From JBBQKG01 sp038326655 (GTDB taxonomy: Bacteria; Actinomycetota; Thermoleophilia; Solirubrobacterales; JBBDJG01), in the NCBI GenBank assembly GCA_038326655.1, contig JBBQKG010000006.1:47430-111429 (forward strand): 64,000 nucleotides of DNA, written 5' to 3'. Position numbers and translations under genes: made by a program. Below the pieces are notes generated by a model. That model made no database searches, was not told the origin of the DNA, and saw nothing but the letters and a program-made list of their open reading frames with translations. This document shows, in pieces, positions 25,535-33,879 of this stretch (its first letter is position 1; every line of letters begins with the position of its first letter).

Positions 25535-26223
25535 CCGCCCCTCAGAAGAAGCTCCAACAGCTATTCGACAAGCTCCCGCAGAGCCTCACCGAGCAGGCTT
25601 TCTCGCATTCCTCCTGGGTCGCGGAACGCTCGCACTCCTACGAACGGCTCGCGTTCCTCGGGGACAGCGTGCTCAGCATCGCGGTCTCGCGGGCGCTCTT
25701 CCCGCGCTTCGAGCGCTCGAGCGCCGGCCGGCTGACGAAGATCCGGGCACAGGCGGTGAGCCGCCGGTCGTGCGTGGAGGTCGCAAACGCGCTCGGCGTG
25801 CCGGCGCGCGTGGTGGCCGTGGCGCCGCCGGGCTACGAGCACCAGGCCAAGCGGCTGGTGGAGTCGGACAGCGTGCTGGCCGAAGCGGTCGAGGCAGGCA
25901 TCGGGGCGTGCTTCCTCGAATTCGGCTTCGAGCAGACCGCCGACGCGGTCGCAGACGCGTTCGACCCACAGATCTCCGATGCGGTGGCGCACATGCTGGA
26001 CTTCAAGAGCGAGCTCCAGGAGCGCCTCGCGCAGCGCGGCGACTTCGTCACCTACCGCGTCGTGAGCGAGCAGGGGCCGCCGCACGAGCGTCGCTTCGAG
26101 ACGGTCGCGGAGGTCGACGGCGCCCCGGTCGGCTCGGGCATGGGGCGCAGCAAGAAGGAATCCGAGCAGGAAGCGGCAAGAGGCGCGCTGGAGAACCTCT
26201 TCGACGACACAGACCCGGGTTGA
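25531..26223 (+). CDS. rnc: Ribonuclease III with apparent CTG start
   Basis: 230 aa from CTG 25531, the family length. The catalytic signature ERLAFLGDSVL and the preceding FSHSSWVAERSHSY lie upstream of the first canonical in-frame start (GTG 25669), so initiation must be earlier. No ATG, GTG or TTG exists in this frame between the stop near 25341 and 25669. CTG overlaps the acpP TGA. The second acidic cluster reads AEAVEAGIGA, with Glu in place of the usual Asp before the catalytic Glu. A C-terminal dsRNA-binding domain (FKSELQERLAQRG to GRSKKESEQEAARGAL) is complete. Confidence 0.9.
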   Translation: MTAPQKKLQQLFDKLPQSLTEQAFSHSSWVAERSHSYERLAFLGDSVLSIAVSRALFPRFERSSAGRLTKIRAQAVSRRSCVEVANALGVPARVVAVAPPGYEHQAKRLVESDSVLAEAVEAGIGACFLEFGFEQTADAVADAFDPQISDAVAHMLDFKSELQERLAQRGDFVTYRVVSEQGPPHERRFETVAEVDGAPVGSGMGRSKKESEQEAARGALENLFDDTDPG

Positions 26224-26238
26224 GGGTGCTCTAGGCCG

Positions 26239-29200
26239 ATGTACCTGAAGTCGATCTCGCTCAAGGGCTTCAAGTCGTTCCCCGATCGCACGCGGCTCGA
26301 GTTCGGGCCCGGCATCAGCGTGATCGTCGGGCCCAACGGGAGCGGCAAGTCGAACATCACGGACGCGGTCCTGTGGGCGCTCGGCGAGCAGAGCCCGCTC
26401 GCGGTCCGGGGCCAGTCCATGCAGGACATGGTGTTCGCCGGCGGCGAGGGCGTGAAGGGCCGCGCGGCGGCGGAGGTCGAGGTCGTGATCGACAACGCCG
26501 ACGGCCGCCTCCAGACCGAGTTCGCCGAGATCGCGATCACCCGCCACGTGGACCGCTCCGGCGAGGGGACATACCTCCTGAACGGGGCGCGCTGCCGGCT
26601 CGTCGACCTGCTCGAGGTGCTCTCGGACTCCGGCCTCGGCAAGGAGATGCACTCGGTGATCAGCCAGGGCAAGGTCGAGGCGATCGTCCACTCGAAGGCC
26701 GAAGACCGCACCGCGATGATCGAGGAGGCCGCCGGCCTGACGAAGCACCGTAAGCGGCGCCACCGTGCCCAGCTCAAGCTTCGCCGCACCCAGGACAACC
26801 TCGACCGCGCGCTCGACGTCGAGCGCGAGGCGCGCTCGCGCCTGCGGCCGCTGAAGAGGCAGGCCGAGGCCGCCGAGCTGCACGCGCGGCTCGAGCGGCA
26901 GGGCCTCGAGGCCCGCGGTGACCTGGTCGGTGACGAGCTGGTCGGGCTCCGGCAGGAGCTGGCCGCGGCCGAGCGGTCGGCGAGCGAGGCCCGCGCCGGA
27001 CGTGAGGCGATCGACCGGGAGCTGATCAGCGGCGCCCACGCACGTGAGGAGGCGGAGCGCAGCTTCGCCGAGCACGGCCGCGCCCGCGAGCAGCTTGCGG
27101 GGCGGCTCTTCGCCGCGCGCTCGGCCGGCGAGCGGCTCGAGATCCGTCTCGAGTCCGCGCGCCAGGCGCTCGAAGCCGTGCGGTCACGTCTACAACGCTC
27201 GGAGCGCGCGCTCGCCGAGCCCCGCTCGACTCCTGAGGCGGAGCCGGAGGGGGGGCGGCTGGCCGAGCTCGAGACCGAGCTGGAACGGCTCGAACGTGAG
27301 CGTGCCGCGAGACTGGACGCCGAGCTTGCGGAGGTCGAGGCCGAGCGTGCCGCCGCCGAGCAGGCCGGCACAGAGCTCGAGCACCGTCTCCAGGAGATCG
27401 AGCAGCGCCTCGAGGAGGCCCGCGCCGGCGCCGAGGAGGCGGCCGCCCGCGGTCGCGAGCTGACCGGCCGCGGATCCGAGCAGAACCGCGCGCAGGCGAA
27501 GCTCGAGGTCGAGCTGGAGGGCCTCGAAGAGCGGTTCAGGCTGGCCGGCGAATCGGCACGCGAGAGCGGTTGGCGCCTGGCCGACCGGGTCGACGTCGAC
27601 AGCGGCTACGAGGCGGCCCTGGGCGCCGCGCTCGGAGGCCGGCTCGGTGCGCGGGTGGTCGGGAGCGTCGCCGAGGCGGCGGCCGCGGTCGAGCGCTCAG
27701 CGGACGCCGGGATGCGCGCGATCGTGAGCCGCGGGTCGGCCGCCCAGCCGGCTCCGAGCCGCGTTGCGCCGGCAACCGGCGCCGAGCGGCTGCGCGAGCA
27801 CGTGCGCCCGGCCGAGGAGGTGCGCTCGCTGGTCGACCGGCTGCTTCGGGACGCCTGGGTGTTGCGACGGATCGCCGACGTGCCCGACAGCTTCAACGGA
27901 GTCGCGGTCACGCGTGAGGGTGTCGCCTACGACGGCGCCTCGCGCGAGGTGTGGAGGTCGCCCGCGGGTGGCGCCGAGCGGGCAATTGCCGAGCGCGCTC
28001 GGCGCGAGGAGTTGCACGCCCTGCTGGAGGGTGCCGCCGCTGATCACCGCCGGCTGCATGAGGAAATCGAGCGTGCCGCGCTCGTTCAGCGTGAGGCCTC
28101 AGAGCGACGCGACCTGCTCGAAGGCGAATTGCGCGATGCACGCCGCCGCCGCTCCGAGACGCTCGAGTCGGTGCGCCGGTGCGCCTGGCTGATCGAGCAG
28201 CGCCGCGAGCACGGCGGCGGCCCGGAGGAGGCACGCCGGGCCGAGCTGAGCGGCGAGATCGCAGCCGAGCGCCGACTCGGTGAGCGCCTCGAGCGCGAGC
28301 GCTCCGAGCGCGCCACCCGGCGCCGGCGCCTCGAGTCGCTGGCGGCACGCGACCGGGAGCTGGTGCCGGCCGCGGAGCGCCTCGTGAGCGCGATCGCCGA
28401 GGCAGGGGCGGCCGTCGCAGCCCGGCGGGATGCCCTCGATGCCGAGCTCTCCGCCGACCAGGCGGCCGGGGAGGAGGTGGCCGCGCGCCTGCGCGAGCTG
28501 GCCACGCACGAATACGAGCTACAGGCGAGGCTTCGAGAGGCCGCCGAAGCGCTGACCCACGAGGAGGTGAAGGTCGCGCAGGTCCGCGACCGAGAGGCCG
28601 CCGTGGCGCAGGACCTGGCCGCCGTCGGCAAGCGCCTCGGGCTCGAGCTCGCGCCTCCGGCGGAGCGCCTTCCCGGAGAAGGCCGGGCGGAGCTCGAGGC
28701 AAGGCTCGAGCGACTCGAGCGACGGCGCGAAAGGCTCGGTCCGGTGAACCCGCTCGCCGAGCGCGAGTACGAGGAGGCGGTTGCCCACGTCGAGGAGCTC
28801 GAGACGCAGCGCACGGACCTCGAGTCCGCGCTGGCCGAGCTTCAGGGCCTGATCCGCGAGACGGACCGCCTGATCCGCGACAGTTTCGACGAGACCTTCG
28901 AGGCGGCGGCGAAGAACTTCGAGGACGTGATCGAGCGCCTCTTCCCGGGCGGACGCGGACGCCTGCGCCGCGTGAGCGCCGCTCGCACCCCGCGCCCCGT
29001 GCTGGGCGGCGAGGAGGGCGACGAGCGGGAGGAGGCAGCCACGTTCGGCGAGCGTCCGGCCGGAGCCGAAACCGGAGCAGCCGATGATCATCCTTCGATA
29101 GACCCGGCCGCGGGCTTGCCCGCGGACGGCACATATTCCGATCTCAATGCCGTAGGCATCGAGATCGAGGTCACCCCCGCCGGGAAGACCACGCGGCGCC

Positions 29201-29520
29201 TGTCGCTGCTGTCGGGCGGGGAGAAGTCGCTGGTCGCGCTGGCCTTCATGTTCGCGGTGTTCCTCGCGCGGCCGTGCCCGTTCTACATCCTGGACGAGGT
29301 CGAGGCGGCCCTCGACGACGCGAACATCGACCGCTTCCTGGCGCTGATCCGCGCGTACTCCGACCGGGCGCAGTTCATCGTCGTGACCCATCAGCGCCGC
29401 ACGATGGAGGCCGCCGACGTGCTCTACGGCGTGAGCATGGGCAAGGACGGCGTCTCGAAGGTCCTCTCTCGCCGACTCGAACGGGAAGCCGAGCCGGAGT
29501 CCCGGGCGCAGGCCGCCTGA
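26239..29520 (+). CDS. smc: Chromosome segregation SMC ATPase
   Basis: 1093 aa, somewhat shorter than the usual 1150-1190. N-terminal head with GPNGSGKSNI (about 32-41); coiled coil to about 440; hinge about 450-575 (SGYEAALGAALGGRLGARV); return coil to about 910; C-terminal head with signature LSGGEKSL and Walker B FYILDEVEAALDD. The C-terminal head has an insert of about 45 residues between LFPGGRGRLRRV and GIEIEVTPAGK, where relatives have a short turn. Part of the insert (PAAGLPADG) comes from a palindrome at 29108-29125. rnc-smc-ftsY linkage is classical; the stop forms CTGA with the deacetylase start. Confidence 0.96.
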   Translation: MYLKSISLKGFKSFPDRTRLEFGPGISVIVGPNGSGKSNITDAVLWALGEQSPLAVRGQSMQDMVFAGGEGVKGRAAAEVEVVIDNADGRLQTEFAEIAITRHVDRSGEGTYLLNGARCRLVDLLEVLSDSGLGKEMHSVISQGKVEAIVHSKAEDRTAMIEEAAGLTKHRKRRHRAQLKLRRTQDNLDRALDVEREARSRLRPLKRQAEAAELHARLERQGLEARGDLVGDELVGLRQELAAAERSASEARAGREAIDRELISGAHAREEAERSFAEHGRAREQLAGRLFAARSAGERLEIRLESARQALEAVRSRLQRSERALAEPRSTPEAEPEGGRLAELETELERLERERAARLDAELAEVEAERAAAEQAGTELEHRLQEIEQRLEEARAGAEEAAARGRELTGRGSEQNRAQAKLEVELEGLEERFRLAGESARESGWRLADRVDVDSGYEAALGAALGGRLGARVVGSVAEAAAAVERSADAGMRAIVSRGSAAQPAPSRVAPATGAERLREHVRPAEEVRSLVDRLLRDAWVLRRIADVPDSFNGVAVTREGVAYDGASREVWRSPAGGAERAIAERARREELHALLEGAAADHRRLHEEIERAALVQREASERRDLLEGELRDARRRRSETLESVRRCAWLIEQRREHGGGPEEARRAELSGEIAAERRLGERLERERSERATRRRRLESLAARDRELVPAAERLVSAIAEAGAAVAARRDALDAELSADQAAGEEVAARLRELATHEYELQARLREAAEALTHEEVKVAQVRDREAAVAQDLAAVGKRLGLELAPPAERLPGEGRAELEARLERLERRRERLGPVNPLAEREYEEAVAHVEELETQRTDLESALAELQGLIRETDRLIRDSFDETFEAAAKNFEDVIERLFPGGRGRLRRVSAARTPRPVLGGEEGDEREEAATFGERPAGAETGAADDHPSIDPAAGLPADGTYSDLNAVGIEIEVTPAGKTTRRLSLLSGGEKSLVALAFMFAVFLARPCPFYILDEVEAALDDANIDRFLALIRAYSDRAQFIVVTHQRRTMEAADVLYGVSMGKDGVSKVLSRRLEREAEPESRAQAA
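29108..29125. repeat. Palindrome inside smc
   Basis: Arms CCGCGGGC / GCCCGCGG (8 bp) with TT between them, in frame within the extra loop of the SMC C-terminal head. Centre CTTGC matches other family members. Confidence 0.6.
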
Positions 29521-30128
29521 ACCAGATCCTCACGCACGCATCCCCGGAGCGCCGGGCGGTTCATCTGACATACGACGACGGGCCCGGCCGCGGCACGCCC
29601 GAGCTGCTCGATCTGCTGGCGCGCCACGACGCTGCGGCCACCTTCTTCCTGGTGGGCACCGAGGCGGAACGATTTCCCGAGATCGCACGGCGGGTCGCCG
29701 CCGAGGGGCATGCGGTCGGATCGCACACGCGCTCGCATCTCGACCACGAGGCGGTCGAGCCCGAGGAGGCGGTCACCGACATGCTCGCCGGCGCGGAGGC
29801 AGTCGCCGGCGTCGTGGGCTTCGAGCCCGTGCTGTACCGCGCGCCCTACGGTCACTTCGTCCCGGCCACGATCGCCGAGGCCGAGCGGCGTGGCTGGACC
29901 TGCGTGCACTGGAGCGCACTCGGGTTCGACTGGGAAGCGGATGCCACGCCGCGGTCGATCGCGGACCGGGTGATCGAAGACCTCGAGCCCGGCGCGATCG
30001 TGCTGCTCCACGACGCGCGGCGCGCGAGGCCGATGGACCCGGGGCCTGTGATCGGCGCGACCGCGCTCTTGCTCGAAGAGATCGCCCGGCGGGGGTTGCG
30101 CGCCGTCTCCCTGGCAGAGATGCTTTGA
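29517..30128 (+). CDS. Polysaccharide deacetylase (NodB-like), apparent CTG start
   Basis: About 203 aa. NodB signatures: TYDDGPGRGTPELLDLL (catalytic Asp and metal Asp), SHTRSHLDHE (metal His pair), YRAPYGHF and IVLLHDAR. Acts on acetylated amino sugars, probably of the cell wall, but no signal peptide is evident, unlike most wall deacetylases. The conserved part starts 18 residues after CTG 29517, which overlaps the smc stop as CTGA. The nearest canonical in-frame start is far inside smc. The stop is TTGA with the next gene. Confidence 0.82.
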   Translation: MNQILTHASPERRAVHLTYDDGPGRGTPELLDLLARHDAAATFFLVGTEAERFPEIARRVAAEGHAVGSHTRSHLDHEAVEPEEAVTDMLAGAEAVAGVVGFEPVLYRAPYGHFVPATIAEAERRGWTCVHWSALGFDWEADATPRSIADRVIEDLEPGAIVLLHDARRARPMDPGPVIGATALLLEEIARRGLRAVSLAEML

Positions 30129-30868
30129 CGATGGAACGACCGCGGTTGCTGCTGGTGCCGACGCTGACCGAGCTGGAATGGCAGATTCGCCCGCTGCTGG
30201 AGGAGTGGGCAGAGGTGGTCTCCTACGACGTCCCCGGTGCGGGCGACGAGCCGCCGGGAGAGGACCCGAGCGTCGCCGAAACCGCGCGGCGAGGGTTGGA
30301 GCACATCGCGCGCCGCGGCTGGAACCAATGCGTCGTGGTCGGGGACGAGGCCGGAGTCGAGGTGGCGGTCGAGGTGGCCGTGCAGGCGCCGGGGGCGGTC
30401 CAGGCGCTGGCGCTGGGGCACGCTCGACTGTCGGATTCCACGCAGGGCACGCGCCCGGCGCTGAACCCGGAGGTGTACTCGGGCTACGCGTCCCTGATGC
30501 GAAGCAATCCGCGCTCGTGGGTCCGCCAGATCTTCCGGGCCACGGGCGGCGAGCAGATGGAGGGCGGCCTCGGGGAGGAGATCGCCGAGGAGTACCTGCG
30601 GCGCGTCCCGCCCGAGGTGTTGCTTCCTTACTGGGAGGCCCACTTGCTCGCCGGAGACTTCGCCCGAGAACTTGCCGCGCTCGAGATGCCGATGCTGCTG
30701 GTCCAGCACAGAGGCTGTGTGCTGTTCACGGCCGAAGGCTTCGAGGAGGCGGTCGCGGCGCTGCCCGGCGCCACCACCGCCGTCATCGACGAGAAGCCGA
30801 GCACCTGCCCGGAGTTCGCACGGCTGCTCGAGGCGTTCTGCCACGAGCAGGTACTGCTGACCGCCTAG
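30125..30868 (+). CDS. Degenerate alpha/beta-hydrolase-like protein
   Basis: 247 aa with the fold's outline: RLLLVPTLTELEWQIRPLL, VVSYDVPGAGDEP and a nucleophile-elbow position reading VVVGDEAGVEVA. In place of GxSxG there is Gly-Asp-Glu-Ala-Gly, and the terminal segment (IDEKPSTCPEFARLLEAF) has no catalytic His. It is thus probably non-catalytic, perhaps a binding or scaffold protein. TTG 30125 lies in TTGA with the deacetylase stop; ATG 30131 is an alternative. It lies between smc and ftsY, where no such gene is standard. Confidence 0.7.
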   Translation: MTMERPRLLLVPTLTELEWQIRPLLEEWAEVVSYDVPGAGDEPPGEDPSVAETARRGLEHIARRGWNQCVVVGDEAGVEVAVEVAVQAPGAVQALALGHARLSDSTQGTRPALNPEVYSGYASLMRSNPRSWVRQIFRATGGEQMEGGLGEEIAEEYLRRVPPEVLLPYWEAHLLAGDFARELAALEMPMLLVQHRGCVLFTAEGFEEAVAALPGATTAVIDEKPSTCPEFARLLEAFCHEQVLLTA

Positions 30869-30875
30869 GGGGGCC

Positions 30876-30881
30876 TACAAT
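30876..30881 (+). promoter_or_regulatory. -10 box of leaderless ftsY promoter
   Basis: TACAAT ends 8 nt before the ftsY GTG; no Shine-Dalgarno. One of the best matches to the consensus in the window. Confidence 0.6.
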
Positions 30882-30889
30882 CGGCCGCC

Positions 30890-31879
30890 GTGGCGAAGAC
30901 GTGGAAAGAGGTGTTCCTGACTGCGAACGGTGCGGCGCCCGAGACAGGGGCCGAGCCGGAGGCCGAACGGCGCGGTTTCCTTCGCCGCCTGCGCCAGAAC
31001 CTCTCGAAGAGCCGTGAGGCGCTCGCGGGAGAGCTGAGGGCGACGTTCACCGGGCCGCTCGACGAAGAGACCTGGGAACGGCTCGAGGAAACGCTGATCT
31101 ACGCCGACGTGGGCGCCCGCACGACCGCGAAGGTGGTCGAGCGGCTCGAGCGAGAGGCCGAGGAGGGCTCTCTGCAGAGCGGCGAGGAGCTCTCCGACCG
31201 GTTGCGCGAGACGCTGGCCGAGCTTGCGAGCACGGGCGACGATCACATCGACGTCTCCCACGAGCCGTCGGTGATCCTCACCGTCGGCGTCAACGGGACC
31301 GGCAAGACGACGACGATCGGCAAGGTCGCCTGGCATCTCCAGAAGGAGGCGGGCCTGTCGGTCGTGATGGCAGCGGGCGACACTTACCGGGCGGCTGCGC
31401 AGGAGCAACTCGCCGAGTGGGCGCGGCGGGCCGGTTGCGACATCGTGGGCGCGACGCCGGGATCCGATCCGGGCGCGGTCGTCTACGACGCGATCGAAGC
31501 CGCACGCGCGCGCGGCCACGATGTCGTGATCGCCGACACTGCCGGTCGCCTGCACACGCAGGTGCCGCTGATGGAGGAGCTCGCGAAGATGCGGCGCGTG
31601 ATCGAGAAGCAGATCCCGGGCGCGCCACACGAGACGCTCCTGACCGTCGATGCCACGACCGGGCAGAACGGCTTGCGCCAGGCAAAGCTCTTCCAGGAGA
31701 CCGTCGACGTCACCGGGATCGTGCTGACGAAGCTCGACGGCACCGCCAAAGGCGGCATCGCGCTCGCGATCGCGGAGGAGCTCGGCCTGCCGGTGAAGCT
31801 GATCGGGATCGGAGAGTCGCTCGAGGACCTGCGCCCGTTCGACCCCAACGACTTCGCGCGCGCTTTGCTCGAAGGTTAA
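30890..31879 (+). CDS. ftsY: Signal recognition particle receptor FtsY
   Basis: 329-aa SRP GTPase receptor. Short acidic N-terminal A region, N domain from about residue 30 (FLRRLRQNLSKSREALAG), G domain with GVNGTGKTTT, DTYRAAAQEQL, IADTAGRLHTQ, LTKLDGTAKGG. The membrane-binding acidic domain is short. The GTG is fixed by the leaderless promoter. Ends before an inverted repeat shared with the convergent reductase gene. Confidence 0.96.
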   Translation: MAKTWKEVFLTANGAAPETGAEPEAERRGFLRRLRQNLSKSREALAGELRATFTGPLDEETWERLEETLIYADVGARTTAKVVERLEREAEEGSLQSGEELSDRLRETLAELASTGDDHIDVSHEPSVILTVGVNGTGKTTTIGKVAWHLQKEAGLSVVMAAGDTYRAAAQEQLAEWARRAGCDIVGATPGSDPGAVVYDAIEAARARGHDVVIADTAGRLHTQVPLMEELAKMRRVIEKQIPGAPHETLLTVDATTGQNGLRQAKLFQETVDVTGIVLTKLDGTAKGGIALAIAEELGLPVKLIGIGESLEDLRPFDPNDFARALLEG

Positions 31880-31890
31880 GGACCCGGCGC

Positions 31891-31930
31891 AAACCCGTCA
31901 GCGGGCTGGCCCGCTGACGGCCAGTCATTC
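31891..31930. repeat. Palindromic element between convergent ftsY and the reductase
   Basis: AAACCC (31891-31896) overlaps a perfect palindrome at 31895-31920 (arm CCGTCAGCGGGC, 12 bp, TG centre), followed by ACGGCCAGTCATTC. Flanks match the rsmD/coaD copy. It could also serve as a bidirectional terminator, but there is no T-tract. Confidence 0.85.
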
Positions 31931-33764
31931 AAACGGCGCATTCGCCTTCGCCGCGCACGACCTCGTAGAGCTCGTTGCGGCTCCAGTCGATGAAGTGCGT
32001 GATGTGCTCGGGGCCGAACTCGACCGGCATCGCGAGGTCCTTCACGAGCCCCTCGAACTGGTCCGCTCCGACACGCTCGACGAAGTCGTTGAAGACCTCG
32101 CCGTCGGTCCGGTCCTGCTCGTAGTGGCGCACCCAGCGCTCGACCGCGTCGGGCACCCGCTTCGCAGGGATGCGTGACTTGAGGCGCTTGCCCATCACGA
32201 CCTCGCCGCCCTCGTAGTTGCCTCCGAGGTGTGCGATGTAGGCGGGCAGCTGGCGGCCCCCGACCTTCATCGCGGCGCCGTAGAAGCCGATGTTGGCGAT
32301 GTGGTGCTGCGAGCACCCGTTGGGGCAGCCGCTCATCTTCACGTGGATCTGGCGGGTGAGGGGATCCTCGATGTTCATCTCCTCGAGCCGCGCCTGGACC
32401 GCCGTGTTCAGGCCCATCGAGCTCGTGATGCCGAGCTTGCAGCTGTCGGTTCCGGGGCAGCTCACGACGTCGGTGATCTGGTGCGCGCCGGGGTCGCCGA
32501 GGTCGAGCTCGCGCAGACGCTGCCAGACGTCGTACACGCTCTCGTCCCGGACCCACCGCAGCAGGAGGTTCTGGTGCACGGTGGTGCGCGCGTAGCCGCC
32601 GGTGAAGTCGCGCATCACCCGCGCGAGCCCGCTGAACTGCTCCGGCGTGAGGTCGCCACGCGTCACCTTCACCTCGACGGTGGAGAAGCCCTCCTGGCGC
32701 TGCGGCTTCACGTTGGCGGATGCGAAGCGGGCGAACTCGCTCTTGTCGCCGTTGGGGGTTCCGTGCTGAAGCGGCGCGGCCGGCGCGCTGGCCTGCTCGT
32801 CGTCGGCGAACAGGAGCGGGTCGGGATTGAAGTCGCGCTCGGACACCCAGTCGCCCTGGAGCTCAGCTTCGACCATCCGGCGGAACTCGTCGATCCCAAC
32901 GCGGTCGATCAGGAACTTGATCCGGGCGCGGGCGCGGTTCGCGCGCAGCTCCTCCTGGCGGTCGAAGATGCGCAGCACCGCCTCCGAGACCTTGAGGTAC
33001 TCGCCGTCGTCGACGGATGCGAAATCGCAGAAGGGCGCGCCGACGCGCGGCATGATCGAGGTGCCGCCGCCCGTGCGGATCTCGAAGCCCTTTACCTGCT
33101 GCCCGTCGATCTCGCGGATCCGGGGCACGAAGCCGAGGTCGTGAATGTTCGTGATCGCGCGGTCCTCGTCGGTGGCCGTGAAAGCGACCTTGAACTTGCG
33201 CGGCAGCAGCTGGCAGACCTCGTTGCGAACGAAATAGCGAACGAACGCGCCGACGTAGGGGGTCGGGTCGAACAGCTCGTCCTCGCAGACGCCCGCCCAC
33301 GGGTCGCCGGTGACGTTGCGCACGGTGTTGCCGCAGGCCTCCCGGCTGGAGAGGCCCGCCTCGCCCAGCATCCGGATCGCCTTCGCGGCGTCCGAAAGGG
33401 GGATGTGGTGGAACTGGAAGTTTTGCCGTGTCGTGATGTGGCCCTTGCGCAGCGGCGTGTACTCGTCGGCGAGCCGGCCGAAGGCATCCATCTGCTCCGG
33501 CGTGACGCCCCCGAACGGAAGCTTCACGCGGATCATCTGGACGTCGGCCTGGCGCTGCCCATAGACGCCTTGCTTCAGGCGGAAGCCGATGAACTGGTCC
33601 TCGGGGAGCTCGCCGCCCAGGAATTTCGTGGCTTCGGTGTCGAAGTCGTCGAACTCGCGTTCGAGCACCGGGATCACGTGACCGGGGACGTTCTCGATCA
33701 CCTCGGGGTTCTGCAGTGAGCCCTTGCGGCCCTTCGGCTTGCTCTCGACGGATACTGGCTCCAT
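31929..33764 (-). CDS. Ferredoxin-dependent sulfite/nitrite reductase
   Basis: 611 aa with siroheme and 4Fe-4S cofactors; reduces sulfite to sulfide or nitrite to ammonia. Both half-domain repeats are present (RLADEYTPLRKGHITTRQNF; RVMRDFTGGYARTTVHQNL). Cluster ligands are in SCPGTDSCKLG and the SGCPNGCSQHH motif. Assimilation genes that would settle the substrate are absent from the window; the length and N-terminus suit actinobacterial SirA/NirA. A clear GGAGGA ribosome site precedes the ATG at 33764. Confidence 0.93.
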   Translation of the reverse strand: MEPVSVESKPKGRKGSLQNPEVIENVPGHVIPVLEREFDDFDTEATKFLGGELPEDQFIGFRLKQGVYGQRQADVQMIRVKLPFGGVTPEQMDAFGRLADEYTPLRKGHITTRQNFQFHHIPLSDAAKAIRMLGEAGLSSREACGNTVRNVTGDPWAGVCEDELFDPTPYVGAFVRYFVRNEVCQLLPRKFKVAFTATDEDRAITNIHDLGFVPRIREIDGQQVKGFEIRTGGGTSIMPRVGAPFCDFASVDDGEYLKVSEAVLRIFDRQEELRANRARARIKFLIDRVGIDEFRRMVEAELQGDWVSERDFNPDPLLFADDEQASAPAAPLQHGTPNGDKSEFARFASANVKPQRQEGFSTVEVKVTRGDLTPEQFSGLARVMRDFTGGYARTTVHQNLLLRWVRDESVYDVWQRLRELDLGDPGAHQITDVVSCPGTDSCKLGITSSMGLNTAVQARLEEMNIEDPLTRQIHVKMSGCPNGCSQHHIANIGFYGAAMKVGGRQLPAYIAHLGGNYEGGEVVMGKRLKSRIPAKRVPDAVERWVRHYEQDRTDGEVFNDFVERVGADQFEGLVKDLAMPVEFGPEHITHFIDWSRNELYEVVRGEGECAV

Positions 33765-33798
33765 GCGGCTCCTCCAGGCGGGGCTTCCAGGTCGATCG

Positions 33799-33804
33799 AA
33801 TATA
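33799..33804 (-). promoter_or_regulatory. -10 box of the sulfite/nitrite reductase promoter
   Basis: On the minus strand TATATT lies 34 nt before the ATG, and TGGAGGAGC is a good Shine-Dalgarno. This is a leadered promoter, in contrast to the many leaderless ones. An ATACC half-site just upstream is too little to name a regulator. Confidence 0.5.
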
Positions 33805-33867
33805 GCAAAAAGGCGGGCGGATTTAGGGTATTTCCCTCCGGCCGGGTGGCGCCGAGATGCGCGCCGC

Positions 33868-33873
33868 TAATCT
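33868..33873 (+). promoter_or_regulatory. -10 box of leaderless CmoB-like gene promoter
   Basis: TAATCT ends 6 nt before ATG 33880. Confidence 0.55.
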
Positions 33874-33879
33874 GCCGCG

